In this document: positions 23,313-30,474 of the stretch, piece by piece
Position numbering within the stretch: position 1 is the first letter of the stretch
Layout of the letters: every line of letters begins with the position of its first letter
Source of the DNA: Candidatus Nanopelagicales bacterium
GTDB lineage: Bacteria; Actinomycetota; Actinomycetes; S36-B12
Direction: 5' to 3'
Assembly (NCBI GenBank): GCA_030836325.1
Contig: JAURQC010000006.1
Span: forward strand, 1 to 61,239
Length of the DNA stretch: 61,239 nucleotides
Notes under the pieces: generated by a model
Told to the model about the DNA's origin: nothing
The model's database searches: none
The model's input: only the letters and a program-made list of their open reading frames with translations
Position numbers and translations under genes: made by a program

Positions 23313-24077
23313 ATGGAACCTGGAACGGTTTTGACGGTTGAGGAGTGCGCTGGGCGCGGAGTTGTGCGGGGGAACGTGGAAGAGTGCGAACTCATCCACC
23401 CCCGGCATTACGCCGAGCCAATGATCCTCCGATCTCTGCGGGTGAGTCCGGGATTGAGTGAGGCACGCGTCGACGCGACCCACGACGAGTTCTTGTACGT
23501 CCTCGACGGCGAGATTCACATTCGTTATGAGGATCGGGGGGACTTGTTTGACCTCGCCAGCGGTGGTGCGGCCCATACGCGGGCGGGTCGCACGTATCGA
23601 CTCGAGGCGACGGAGTCGGCCGTTGTCTTGTCGTTCCTCGTGCCCGCGCCTGGTACTCCCTGGGCCGATGCGCTGGCGAAGGATGTCGCGGAAGTCGTGG
23701 ACGTCGCTGCCCTCGGCGCTCAGGCTAGCCAGGACGCCACGGCGGATCGGCAGTTCGAGGTGCTCTTTGATGCATCTCGGGGAAGCCGAGGCGCGACGAT
23801 GTTCGTAGGATTCATCCCCACCTCAGGTGCTCCTGAGCACTACCACCTCTACGACGAGATATGCGTCATCGTGCGTGGCTCGGGAACCTTGCATTGTCGC
23901 GATACCGAGCAACCCATTGCGAGTGGGAGTGCATTCCACGTTGCGCCCCGGCTACTGCACGCTTTGGAAAACCCGAATTCGGCGGATTTGTGGGTGCTAG
24001 GCGTTTTCCGCCCGGAGGGATCGGCGGCGGCCGCTTTTTATCCCGATGGGACGCCGGCGCCGAATAACGAGGAGTGA
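23313..24077 (+). CDS. Two-domain cupin protein
   Basis: 254 residues with two cupin barrels. The first (about 30-110) contains T-H-D-E-F-L-Y-V-L-D-G. The second (about 165-235) contains E-H-Y-H-L-Y-D-E-I-C-V-I-V-R-G-S-G and a later H in A-P-R-L-L-H-A-L. The second barrel has the full His/Glu metal ligand set; the first has a partial one. Bicupins include ureidoglycine aminohydrolases, pirin-like and oxalate enzymes; no reaction can be assigned. It is probably leaderless (TAGAGT box 6 nt before ATG). Confidence 0.75.
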   Translation: MEPGTVLTVEECAGRGVVRGNVEECELIHPRHYAEPMILRSLRVSPGLSEARVDATHDEFLYVLDGEIHIRYEDRGDLFDLASGGAAHTRAGRTYRLEATESAVVLSFLVPAPGTPWADALAKDVAEVVDVAALGAQASQDATADRQFEVLFDASRGSRGATMFVGFIPTSGAPEHYHLYDEICVIVRGSGTLHCRDTEQPIASGSAFHVAPRLLHALENPNSADLWVLGVFRPEGSAAAAFYPDGTPAPNNEE

Positions 24078-24082
24078 GTTCG

Positions 24083-24358
24083 TCAGTTCCCGAGACTGAA
24101 TCCCGCTTCGACGTCGCTGGGTGCGTAGGTTCGGAAGGAAATGTGGGTCTGAGTGCTCATGACACCTGGCACTTTGGCGACACCGTCGGTCACGACCGAC
24201 GCGACGCCCTCGTGGTCGGTAACTTCGATCAACGCGATGAGATCGATCTCTCCGGTCACCGAGTAGGCGGCCTTGACCCCGGGGATCTCGGCGATCGCCC
24301 GTCCGGCACTGTTGATGGACTCGGGCTCGACCTGCACGAAGCACAACGCCGTGATCAT
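24083..24358 (-). CDS. Stand-alone Lrp/AsnC ligand-binding (RAM) domain protein
   Basis: 91 residues corresponding only to the C-terminal effector domain of Lrp/AsnC regulators, with G-E-I-D-L-I-A-L-I-E-V in the central strand. There is no helix-turn-helix, so it cannot bind DNA by itself; such proteins oligomerise and bind amino acids, sometimes modulating full-length Lrp. The start is leaderless-like, with TAGTCT 6 nt upstream inside a 14-bp palindrome. It converges with the bicupin gene. Confidence 0.85.
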   Translation of the reverse strand: MITALCFVQVEPESINSAGRAIAEIPGVKAAYSVTGEIDLIALIEVTDHEGVASVVTDGVAKVPGVMSTQTHISFRTYAPSDVEAGFSLGN

Positions 24359-24362
24359 GGCT

Positions 24363-24376
24363 GAAGACTAGTCTTC
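24363..24376. promoter_or_regulatory. Palindrome GAAGACTAGTCTTC over the RAM-gene promoter
   Basis: A perfect 14-bp palindrome whose minus-strand half contains the -10 box TAGTCT (24370-24365) of the RAM-domain gene. A dimeric repressor bound here would block that promoter directly. Because of symmetry the same box also faces the plus-strand thioesterase gene, about 60 nt away. Confidence 0.5.
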
Positions 24377-24431
24377 TGGGGGCCGTGTTTCCTACCGAGC
24401 ACGGTTATCCCGGCGAAAGGAGTACCTGGTC

Positions 24432-24869
24432 GTGAGCGGCTCGAGTCTGACGGTGTATCGCACACTTGCGTGGAATGAAACCGACGCCGCGGGCCACAAC
24501 CATTTCTCTGCTGCGCTGCGGTGGCTCGAGGAGTCCGAGCATGCGTTCTATCGCGCACTGGGTCTCAGCCTTGATTTCGTCGACCGGATTCCTCGCGTCA
24601 AGGTTCAGGTCGAATACTTTCACCGGCTATATTTCGGTCAGGAATTGCGAATCGACCTGCGCGTGAAGACGGTGGGACGCTCTTCGGCAACGTTCGAATT
24701 CGAAATCCACGACCCGGAAGGCACCCGAGCGATGGCCGGCGAGTACGTGGTGGTTCACGTAGCCGCGACCGACGGCGGCAGTGAGCCGTGGCCTGTTTCC
24801 GTGCAGGAAGCTCTTGAGCGGGGCGACCACCTTCAACTGCGTGAAGAGATGTCAGTTCTCCCCACCTGA
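24432..24869 (+). CDS. Acyl-CoA thioesterase, hotdog fold (4HBT type)
   Basis: 145 residues from GTG 24432 with an AAAGGAG site. N-E-T-D-A-A-G-H-N-H-F-S near residue 15 corresponds to the active-site loop of 4-hydroxybenzoyl-CoA thioesterases, where an Asp is catalytic (Asp18). Y-F-H-R-L-Y-F-G-Q-E-L near 64 is also typical. It would release a free acid from an aryl- or acyl-CoA. Given the CoA-thioester genes at 41-54 kb, gentisyl-CoA is one conceivable substrate; this is inference. Confidence 0.82.
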   Translation: MSGSSLTVYRTLAWNETDAAGHNHFSAALRWLEESEHAFYRALGLSLDFVDRIPRVKVQVEYFHRLYFGQELRIDLRVKTVGRSSATFEFEIHDPEGTRAMAGEYVVVHVAATDGGSEPWPVSVQEALERGDHLQLREEMSVLPT

Positions 24870-24898
24870 ACTCGATTCACAATCTCGCCTCTGCAGAT

Positions 24899-24915
24899 GT
24901 GATCTTTGATAGATT
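24899..24915 (+). promoter_or_regulatory. Putative GntR operator overlapping its own -10 box
   Basis: GTGATCTTTGAT (24899-24910) is identical over 12 bases to a site at 35591-35602 in the nitrilase/gentisate divergent promoter. It runs into TAGATT (24910-24915), which lies 6 nt before the GTG start of the GntR gene. Binding here would give autorepression. Confidence 0.5.
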
Positions 24916-24921
24916 TCTGAC

Positions 24922-25629
24922 GTGCTGCCGGAAATTCACGTCGAAACTGCATCTGAGGTTGCCACCCGCCTGATTCTCGATGCCATCGTCGACGGCAGAT
25001 TTCCGCCCGGTACACCCCTCCGGCTCCAAGACATCTCTCGGCAACTCGGCATGAGCATGATGCCGGTTCGCGAGGCGATCCGTGAGCTAGCGGCCATGGA
25101 CATCGTTGAAATGGAGCCCCGTCGAGGAGCACGCGTTCGAGAGAAGTCCATGGCGGATCTGCAGGACACGTATTTCTCCCGCGAACTCCTCGAGACGACC
25201 GCCATTCGAGAATCGGCCAGTCGTGCTACACCAGACGATGTGGAGCGAGCTGCTGCGGCACTCGCCGAGCAGGAAGACGCGCAACGTCGAGGGGACCTGG
25301 TGGGGGCCCGGGATGCCCATGAGCGGTTCCATTTCGCGCTCTACGAGGCGTCTCGGCGAGGGTGGCTTGTGCGCTCGATTCTCCCGGCCTGGAGGAACTC
25401 CGAGCGCTACCGGGTTCGCGCGCTGCAACTCGCCGCATCGGCGGACGAACGGTTGAAGGAGCACCGCGCCATGCTCGCTGCGGTGGTCTCCGGGAACGCC
25501 GATGAAGCCGCCGCGGCGTTAAAGGAGCACCTCCGACATTCGGTTGACCTCTCGATGGACGAACTACAGCGCGAGCAGGAATCTGAGGGGGAAGAAGTCG
25601 CTGCCGCCGCAAATGTCAACGCTCGATAA
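24922..25629 (+). CDS. GntR-family transcriptional regulator, FCD subfamily
   Basis: 235 residues. The winged helix-turn-helix covers about 10-75 (L-R-L-Q-D-I-S-R-Q-L-G-M-S-M-M-P-V-R-E-A). The all-helical FCD effector domain covers about 90-215, with the usual metal/ligand His residues (D-A-H-E-R-F-H and later E-H-R and E-H-L-R-H). FCD regulators respond to organic acids. The gene is monocistronic, leaderless-like, and sits directly before the second transporter. The operator-like motif in its promoter recurs at 35.6 kb. Confidence 0.9.
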   Translation: MLPEIHVETASEVATRLILDAIVDGRFPPGTPLRLQDISRQLGMSMMPVREAIRELAAMDIVEMEPRRGARVREKSMADLQDTYFSRELLETTAIRESASRATPDDVERAAAALAEQEDAQRRGDLVGARDAHERFHFALYEASRRGWLVRSILPAWRNSERYRVRALQLAASADERLKEHRAMLAAVVSGNADEAAAALKEHLRHSVDLSMDELQREQESEGEEVAAAANVNAR

Positions 25630-25666
25630 CAATCCTGGTTAATTTCTCTAGGTCGTTGCCGAATCC

Positions 25667-25675
25667 TTGATCAAA
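25667..25675. promoter_or_regulatory. TTGATCAAA operator-like motif before the second transporter
   Basis: TTGATCAAA is the reverse complement of TTTGATCAA found at 35598-35606. It lies about 75 nt before the second binding-protein start. It is a weaker match than the other two sites, so regulation by the GntR protein is only suggested. Confidence 0.3.
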
Positions 25676-25750
25676 TGTGAGACTTTGCGCATGCCGCCAA
25701 TTTGGCGGTCGGAAATTTCGGGATATTCCCGAGAGTCTTAGGGAGGGCGC

Positions 25751-27031
25751 ATGAGGCAAGGTCTCATGAAATTGGCGGTGGTCGTGGGCGCAGCTTCGCT
25801 CGTTCTCGCCGGCTGTGTGTCGTCGTCGGACGACGCGGCCGAGGAGACCACTGCAGAGGAAACCGTAGAGGAGTCCGTGGCGGAGGAGACCGCTGCCGAA
25901 GAAGCACCTTCGGAGGACACCGCCGAGTCCGAGCCCAGCGGTGAGCCGTTGGTTCTGGGCATCGTGCAGGCTGGCAGTGGCTTCATGGGCCCGATCGATA
26001 CACCGGCTCGTAATGCTCTCCTGTTGGAGGTCGAGAAGGTTAACGCGGCTGGTGGGGTGAACGGTCAGCCCATCACTGTGGAGTTCGTGGATACCGAGAC
26101 GGCGTTCGAGCGTTACGCACCTGCGGCGGAGGAAGTCATTGGCAAGGGTGCCAACGTCCTAATCGTCACATGCGACTACGACGTCTCTGCTCCGGCAGCG
26201 CTGGTTGCCGAGGGTGAGAACATCCTGAACGTTGCGCCATGTATCGGTGATCCGATCTACGGTCCCGACGGCGGTCTGCCCAACGGCTTCTCCATCGGTG
26301 CGGGCACGCCTGGTGAGACCACGGTCATGGCGGAGTTCGCCGCAGACCAGGGTTGGAAGACTGCTGTTCTGCTGCGCGATATGTCCATCAAGTACACCCA
26401 GAACCAGTGTGCGATCTTCGACACTCGCTTCACTGAGCTCGGCGGCACCGTCCTGGAGACGTACGACTATGTCCAGGGTGACTCCGTCAAGGAGACCGTT
26501 TCCAAGATTGCGGCAGGCGAGCAGCCTGATGTGATCGTGAACTGTGGTTACAACCCCGGTGGTGGCCAGGTTGCGAAGGAAATCCGCGACGGTGGCGTTG
26601 AGGTTCCGATCATCTCCGGCTTCGGTATGGACGGAGACTTCTGGGTCCCGGCCATCGAAGGACTGAAGGACTACTACGTCGTCACCTACGCGGCGAAGAA
26701 TGGTGACGACCCCGACAGCGCAGTCAACGACTACGCGGCGGAGTATGAAGCCACGTACGGCTCACCCCCGGACGTCGGCGGATTCGTGACCGGTCCGGCC
26801 ACCTTGCAGCTCATCCTCGAGGCCTACAACCAGGCCGGTAGCTGGGATGGCGACAAGTTGACCGCCGCCTTCGAAGCAATGAACGCGGTACCGACCCTCG
26901 CAGGACCGTCGAGCTTCTCGCCGGATCTCCACATCAACGTTGAACGGCCGATGGCGGTTCTCGTTGTGGAAGACGGCAAGCTCAAGTGGATCGAGGATCG
27001 CGCTCCGGAGAAGGTCACTTTCGCCGGATGA
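25751..27031 (+). CDS. Branched-chain-amino-acid-type ABC transporter, substrate-binding lipoprotein 2
   Basis: 426 residues. L-A-G-C lipobox with Cys22, then an acidic Glu/Thr linker (about 27-60), then a LivK-like two-lobe domain. It differs strongly from the binding protein at 16.5 kb in the ligand-binding region; two Cys (in V-T-C-D-Y-D-V and A-P-C-I-G-D) and another pair (N-Q-C and N-C-G-Y) could form disulfides. Proteins of this branch often bind aromatic or urea-type ligands. An AGGGAGGG site precedes ATG 25751 and the stop overlaps the ATPase start. Confidence 0.87.
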   Translation: MRQGLMKLAVVVGAASLVLAGCVSSSDDAAEETTAEETVEESVAEETAAEEAPSEDTAESEPSGEPLVLGIVQAGSGFMGPIDTPARNALLLEVEKVNAAGGVNGQPITVEFVDTETAFERYAPAAEEVIGKGANVLIVTCDYDVSAPAALVAEGENILNVAPCIGDPIYGPDGGLPNGFSIGAGTPGETTVMAEFAADQGWKTAVLLRDMSIKYTQNQCAIFDTRFTELGGTVLETYDYVQGDSVKETVSKIAAGEQPDVIVNCGYNPGGGQVAKEIRDGGVEVPIISGFGMDGDFWVPAIEGLKDYYVVTYAAKNGDDPDSAVNDYAAEYEATYGSPPDVGGFVTGPATLQLILEAYNQAGSWDGDKLTAAFEAMNAVPTLAGPSSFSPDLHINVERPMAVLVVEDGKLKWIEDRAPEKVTFAG

Positions 27032-27780
27032 TCAACGAACAAGCACCCCGGTCACGCGAACTCCGCGTGACCGGGGTGTCCCGTTCCTTTGCCGGAGTGC
27101 AGGCGCTGGCTGGCGTCAGTCTGTTTGTCCAACCAGGAGAAGTATTCGGTCTCATCGGACCGAATGGTGCCGGCAAGTCAACACTGGTGAACATCATCAG
27201 CGGATACGACATGCCCGATTCAGGGACCGTTGAGGTAGACGGTGTCGACATCACCCGGTCGAAATCTTTCGTGCGCGCGCGAGATGGACTTGCGAGAACC
27301 TTTCAGCACGGGCACCTGTTCGACGGCTTGACCGTACGAGAAAACATCGAAGTGACGGCGTTAGGAATCGGACGATCACGGAAGCAGGCGTTCTCCCTGG
27401 CCGATCAGTTGCTGGAGGAGTTCCACCTCTCCGATCGCGCCGACCAGCCTGCCGGTTCGCTTCCTCATGGAGTTGAACGCCGCGTGGGAGTAGCCAGGGC
27501 TTTGGCAACCGAACCGCGCTACGTGTTGCTGGACGAGCCGGCCGCGGGTTTGAACGAGGGTGAGATCGGAGAATTTGCCGACAACATTCGACACCTAAGT
27601 TCCCGGGGCCTGGGTGTCCTGTTGATTGACCACAACGTTCGGCTAATCCTGAACGTCTGTGACCGAATCCATGTTCTTGTCGAGGGAAAGTCTCTGTTGG
27701 AGGGAACCCCCGACGAGGTGCGGGCAAGCGAGGAACTTGCTGAGGCCTACTTGGGAAAGAGCGGTCGTGTTAGCGGATAG
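27028..27780 (+). CDS. LivG-type ABC transporter ATPase 2
   Basis: 250 residues from ATG 27028, which overlaps the binding-protein stop (ATGA). Walker A G-P-N-G-A-G-K-S-T, signature L-P-H-G-V-E-R-R-V and Walker B V-L-L-D-E-P-A-A-G-L. The signature departs from the usual L-S-Y-G-Q but keeps the Gly. A perfect 15-bp inverted repeat lies within codons 6-17, so the beginning of this message folds into a strong hairpin. Codons 12-17 encode the first beta strand and cannot be skipped, so the start is not downstream of the hairpin. Confidence 0.9.
   Translation: MINEQAPRSRELRVTGVSRSFAGVQALAGVSLFVQPGEVFGLIGPNGAGKSTLVNIISGYDMPDSGTVEVDGVDITRSKSFVRARDGLARTFQHGHLFDGLTVRENIEVTALGIGRSRKQAFSLADQLLEEFHLSDRADQPAGSLPHGVERRVGVARALATEPRYVLLDEPAAGLNEGEIGEFADNIRHLSSRGLGVLLIDHNVRLILNVCDRIHVLVEGKSLLEGTPDEVRASEELAEAYLGKSGRVSG
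27044..27078 (+). terminator. 15-bp hairpin embedded in the start of the second livG
   Basis: CACCCCGGTCACGCG (27044-27058) pairs perfectly with CGCGTGACCGGGGTG (27064-27078) around a 5-nt loop, 13 nt after the binding-protein stop and inside the coding region of the next gene. Its position relative to the binding-protein gene mirrors the hairpin at 17718-17752 in the first transporter operon. No T-run follows. It probably acts as an mRNA end protector or attenuator. Confidence 0.6.
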
Positions 27781-28498
27781 TTCTCCGGCATCGGTCGACG
27801 GTCTTTCGGTCGACGGTCTCGAGATTTCCTATGCGGGAGTCCCCGCGGTGCGTGGCATCGACCTTGATGTGCCGGCCGGTCACGCTATTGGGTTGATTGG
27901 TCCCAACGGGGCGGGCAAGTCTTCTGCTCTCCTAGGAATCATGGGGGCGGTGCCTCGGTCCGGAAGCGTCCGGGTGGCCGGACACGACATCAACGGCCTT
28001 TCGCCAGAGCAGGTGGTGCGTCGCGGAGTGAGCCTCGTTCCCGAAGGTCGACACGTGTTCTCCGGCTTGAGTGTTCGCGACAACCTGCGTCTTGGTGGCG
28101 TCGGACGCAGGGCTAAGGAAGGCTACGCCGAAACTCTTGGGTATGTACTCGAACTCTTCCCGATCCTGGCCGAGTTCAACAATCGCCAGGCTGGATTACT
28201 TTCCGGCGGTCAGCAGCAGCAACTTGCCATTGGTCGTGCGTTGATGGCAGATCCGGATATTTTGATGTTGGACGAGCCGAGCCTTGGACTATCGCCAACT
28301 GCGGTCGATTCGGTATTCGATGCGCTCAATGCAATTCGATCCGCCGGCAAGGCTGTCCTCATTGTCGAGCAGAGAGCGGAGTTCACCGTAGCCTTCTGCG
28401 AGAAGACGTACGTTCTCCATGATGGCGAAATAACGTTGGAGCTAAAGCCGGAAGACGCCGACAATGTTGAGAAGTTGACGGAGGCGTACTTCGGATGA
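27767..28498 (+). CDS. LivF-type ABC transporter ATPase 2
   Basis: 243 residues from GTG 27767, overlapping the preceding gene by 14 nt; this start gives the normal LivF length, while earlier in-frame starts lie inside the preceding gene. Walker A G-P-N-G-A-G-K-S-S, signature L-S-G-G-Q-Q-Q-Q and Walker B L-M-L-D-E-P-S-L-G-L are all present. The N-terminus holds a tandem V-D-G-L-S-V-D-G-L repeat encoded by a duplicated GTCGACGGTCT. Confidence 0.9.
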   Translation: MLADSSPASVDGLSVDGLEISYAGVPAVRGIDLDVPAGHAIGLIGPNGAGKSSALLGIMGAVPRSGSVRVAGHDINGLSPEQVVRRGVSLVPEGRHVFSGLSVRDNLRLGGVGRRAKEGYAETLGYVLELFPILAEFNNRQAGLLSGGQQQQLAIGRALMADPDILMLDEPSLGLSPTAVDSVFDALNAIRSAGKAVLIVEQRAEFTVAFCEKTYVLHDGEITLELKPEDADNVEKLTEAYFG

Positions 28499-29376
28499 AT
28501 CAACTTGTTCAGTCTCTGGTCGATGCCATTTCCGCTGGCGCCACGCTAGGGCTTGCTGCTTTGTCGATCGGCTTGGTGTTCGGTGTTATCCGACTGGCCA
28601 ACTTTGCGGCTGGTGAGATCATCACGGCGTCGGGCTACTCGATCATTTTCACGTGGCAGCTGGGCTGGTACGTGGCCATCCCCATCGCCATCATCATCGG
28701 CGTCATCTTGTCGTTGCTCATGGAACTGGGTGTCTTCTCGCGAATGCGCACGGCAACGCCCGCCACCTTGCTCGTCGCAAGTTTCGGACTGAGTTTCTTG
28801 CTCCAGCGGGTGTACGAGTTGCTCTTTACGAACAACGTTCAGACTGCCGCGGTAGCTCCCGAGTTGGCGCGAACGATCAGCGTCGGTGGTATTCGTTTTC
28901 AACTCCTGTCTCTTGCCACGATCGCAATTGCCGGGGTAATCCTGTTCGCACTCATTCAATTCCTCAACAAATCGATCTGGGGTCTGCAGTTGCAGGCTGC
29001 TGCCGCAGACTTCCGGACCGCGCGCCTCGTCGGTATCCCTGCGAGTCGGGTCATCGGCTTGAGTTTCGCCCTCAGTGGCATCCTCGCCGCAGCCGTTGCC
29101 TTCGTGACTACCGTCCAGACCGGCGCGGTAGGCCCCACCTTCGGTGTTCCGATAGTCATCCTGGCTCTCATCGGTGCTGTGATCGGTGGAATCGACAAGA
29201 TCTCAGGTGCTCTGGCTGGAGGCTTTCTTGTGGGCTTCGCAACTTCGATGCTGGCTAGTTGGCTGCCCTCGGACATGAGCAACTTCCGGGATGCTTATGT
29301 CTTTCTCCTAGTAATCGTGGTCTTGATCTTTCGACCGTCAGGTCTCCTGGTGCGAGGTGGGACGGTGCGAACGTGA
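28495..29376 (+). CDS. LivH-type ABC transporter permease 2
   Basis: 293 residues with about eight hydrophobic spans and the LivH-like opening G-A-T-L-G-L-A-A-L-S-I-G-L-V-F-G followed by N-F-A-A-G-E. The C-terminus I-F-R-P-S-G-L-L-V-R is typical. The gene overlaps both neighbours by 4 nt. Confidence 0.9.
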   Translation: MNQLVQSLVDAISAGATLGLAALSIGLVFGVIRLANFAAGEIITASGYSIIFTWQLGWYVAIPIAIIIGVILSLLMELGVFSRMRTATPATLLVASFGLSFLLQRVYELLFTNNVQTAAVAPELARTISVGGIRFQLLSLATIAIAGVILFALIQFLNKSIWGLQLQAAAADFRTARLVGIPASRVIGLSFALSGILAAAVAFVTTVQTGAVGPTFGVPIVILALIGAVIGGIDKISGALAGGFLVGFATSMLASWLPSDMSNFRDAYVFLLVIVVLIFRPSGLLVRGGTVRT

Positions 29377-30464
29377 GCGAGAGCATCAACGAAAGAACGA
29401 TCGTGAACACCAAGAGCTTGCGCTGGAAACTCGGGCCCCTGTGGTCACTGGTCAGCCTGCTCTTGTTGGTGTACCTGGTGACCGTAGGCAACAGTTATCT
29501 GGGCGACAGCGTCTCGGTCCAGATGCAATACGCCTTGGTCAACCTGGTAGTCGTCGTCGCGCTCTACATGTTCATTGGCACCTCTGGTGTCCTCAGCTTC
29601 GGACACGTGGCATTCGTTGCCCTTGGTGCCTGGACCGTCGGATTGCTGACTATCGATCCGACGTTGAAGCGCAACCTTCTCAGCGATCTATTCCCCTTCT
29701 TGTTCGAGCTGCAGGCGCCCTGGCTACTGGCGATCTTGATCGGAGGACTGGTCGGGGGTTTGCTAGCGCTCATCGTCGGTCCGGTCCTCATGCGACTCAA
29801 CGGACTGCAGGCGGGAATCGCCACCTTTGCGCTGCTGCTGGTGGTTGGCCAGGTGCTTACCTACTGGTCGAGTATCGGTCCCAGGAGTGGACAGTCGATG
29901 GTGGGCATTCCGGAAGTCCTGGACCTGCAGACCACGATGTTCTTCGCTCTCGGCGCGATCATTCTTGCGTGGCTCTACCAGCGCACTAGACCCGCTCGTT
30001 TGCTGCGTGCAACGCGTGAGGACGGAATTGCAGCTGCCGCCGCAGGCATCAATATCGTCACCCAAAGGACGATCGCATTCGCCCTGTCGGGCGTTGTGGC
30101 TGGCGTCGCTGGTGGCCTCTTCGCGCTGACAAACCGAGTCGTTCAGGCAAGCCTGTTCGGCATTGAGTTGACGTTCATCACGCTCGCGATGCTGGTGCTT
30201 GGAGGCATGCTGTCACTCAGCGGTGCGGTGATTGGCGCTCTCGTGTTCAGCCTGATTGATCTGATCCTTGTCCGGTTCCAAAATGGCCTAGAAATTGGTT
30301 CGTACGTCGTTTCGTTGCCGCAGGGGGCACGCCCGATCATCTTGGGCGTCATCTTGGTCCTCATGTTGATATTCAGACCGAGCGGATTGACCGGTGGACG
30401 AGAGATAGTGTGGCCGTTCAGGAGAACAGCGCCGTTACCGGGTGTGCCGCCGACCAACGAGTGA
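29373..30464 (+). CDS. LivM-type ABC transporter permease 2
   Basis: 363 residues from GTG 29373 (GTGA overlap with the previous stop). About ten spans, with the LivM element G-T-S-G-V-L-S-F-G-H near residue 70 and the ending I-F-R-P-S-G-L-T-G. Unlike the first LivM it has normal length. It closes the second transporter operon and converges with iorB, 10 nt away. Confidence 0.9.
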   Translation: MSESINERTIVNTKSLRWKLGPLWSLVSLLLLVYLVTVGNSYLGDSVSVQMQYALVNLVVVVALYMFIGTSGVLSFGHVAFVALGAWTVGLLTIDPTLKRNLLSDLFPFLFELQAPWLLAILIGGLVGGLLALIVGPVLMRLNGLQAGIATFALLLVVGQVLTYWSSIGPRSGQSMVGIPEVLDLQTTMFFALGAIILAWLYQRTRPARLLRATREDGIAAAAAGINIVTQRTIAFALSGVVAGVAGGLFALTNRVVQASLFGIELTFITLAMLVLGGMLSLSGAVIGALVFSLIDLILVRFQNGLEIGSYVVSLPQGARPIILGVILVLMLIFRPSGLTGGREIVWPFRRTAPLPGVPPTNE

Positions 30465-30474
30465 CGGGGATTAC

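Noticed and set aside
29259..29372. Longer start for the second livM
   Set aside because: It would overlap livH by 118 nt and add a non-hydrophobic segment; GTG 29373 overlaps the stop in the usual GTGA manner.
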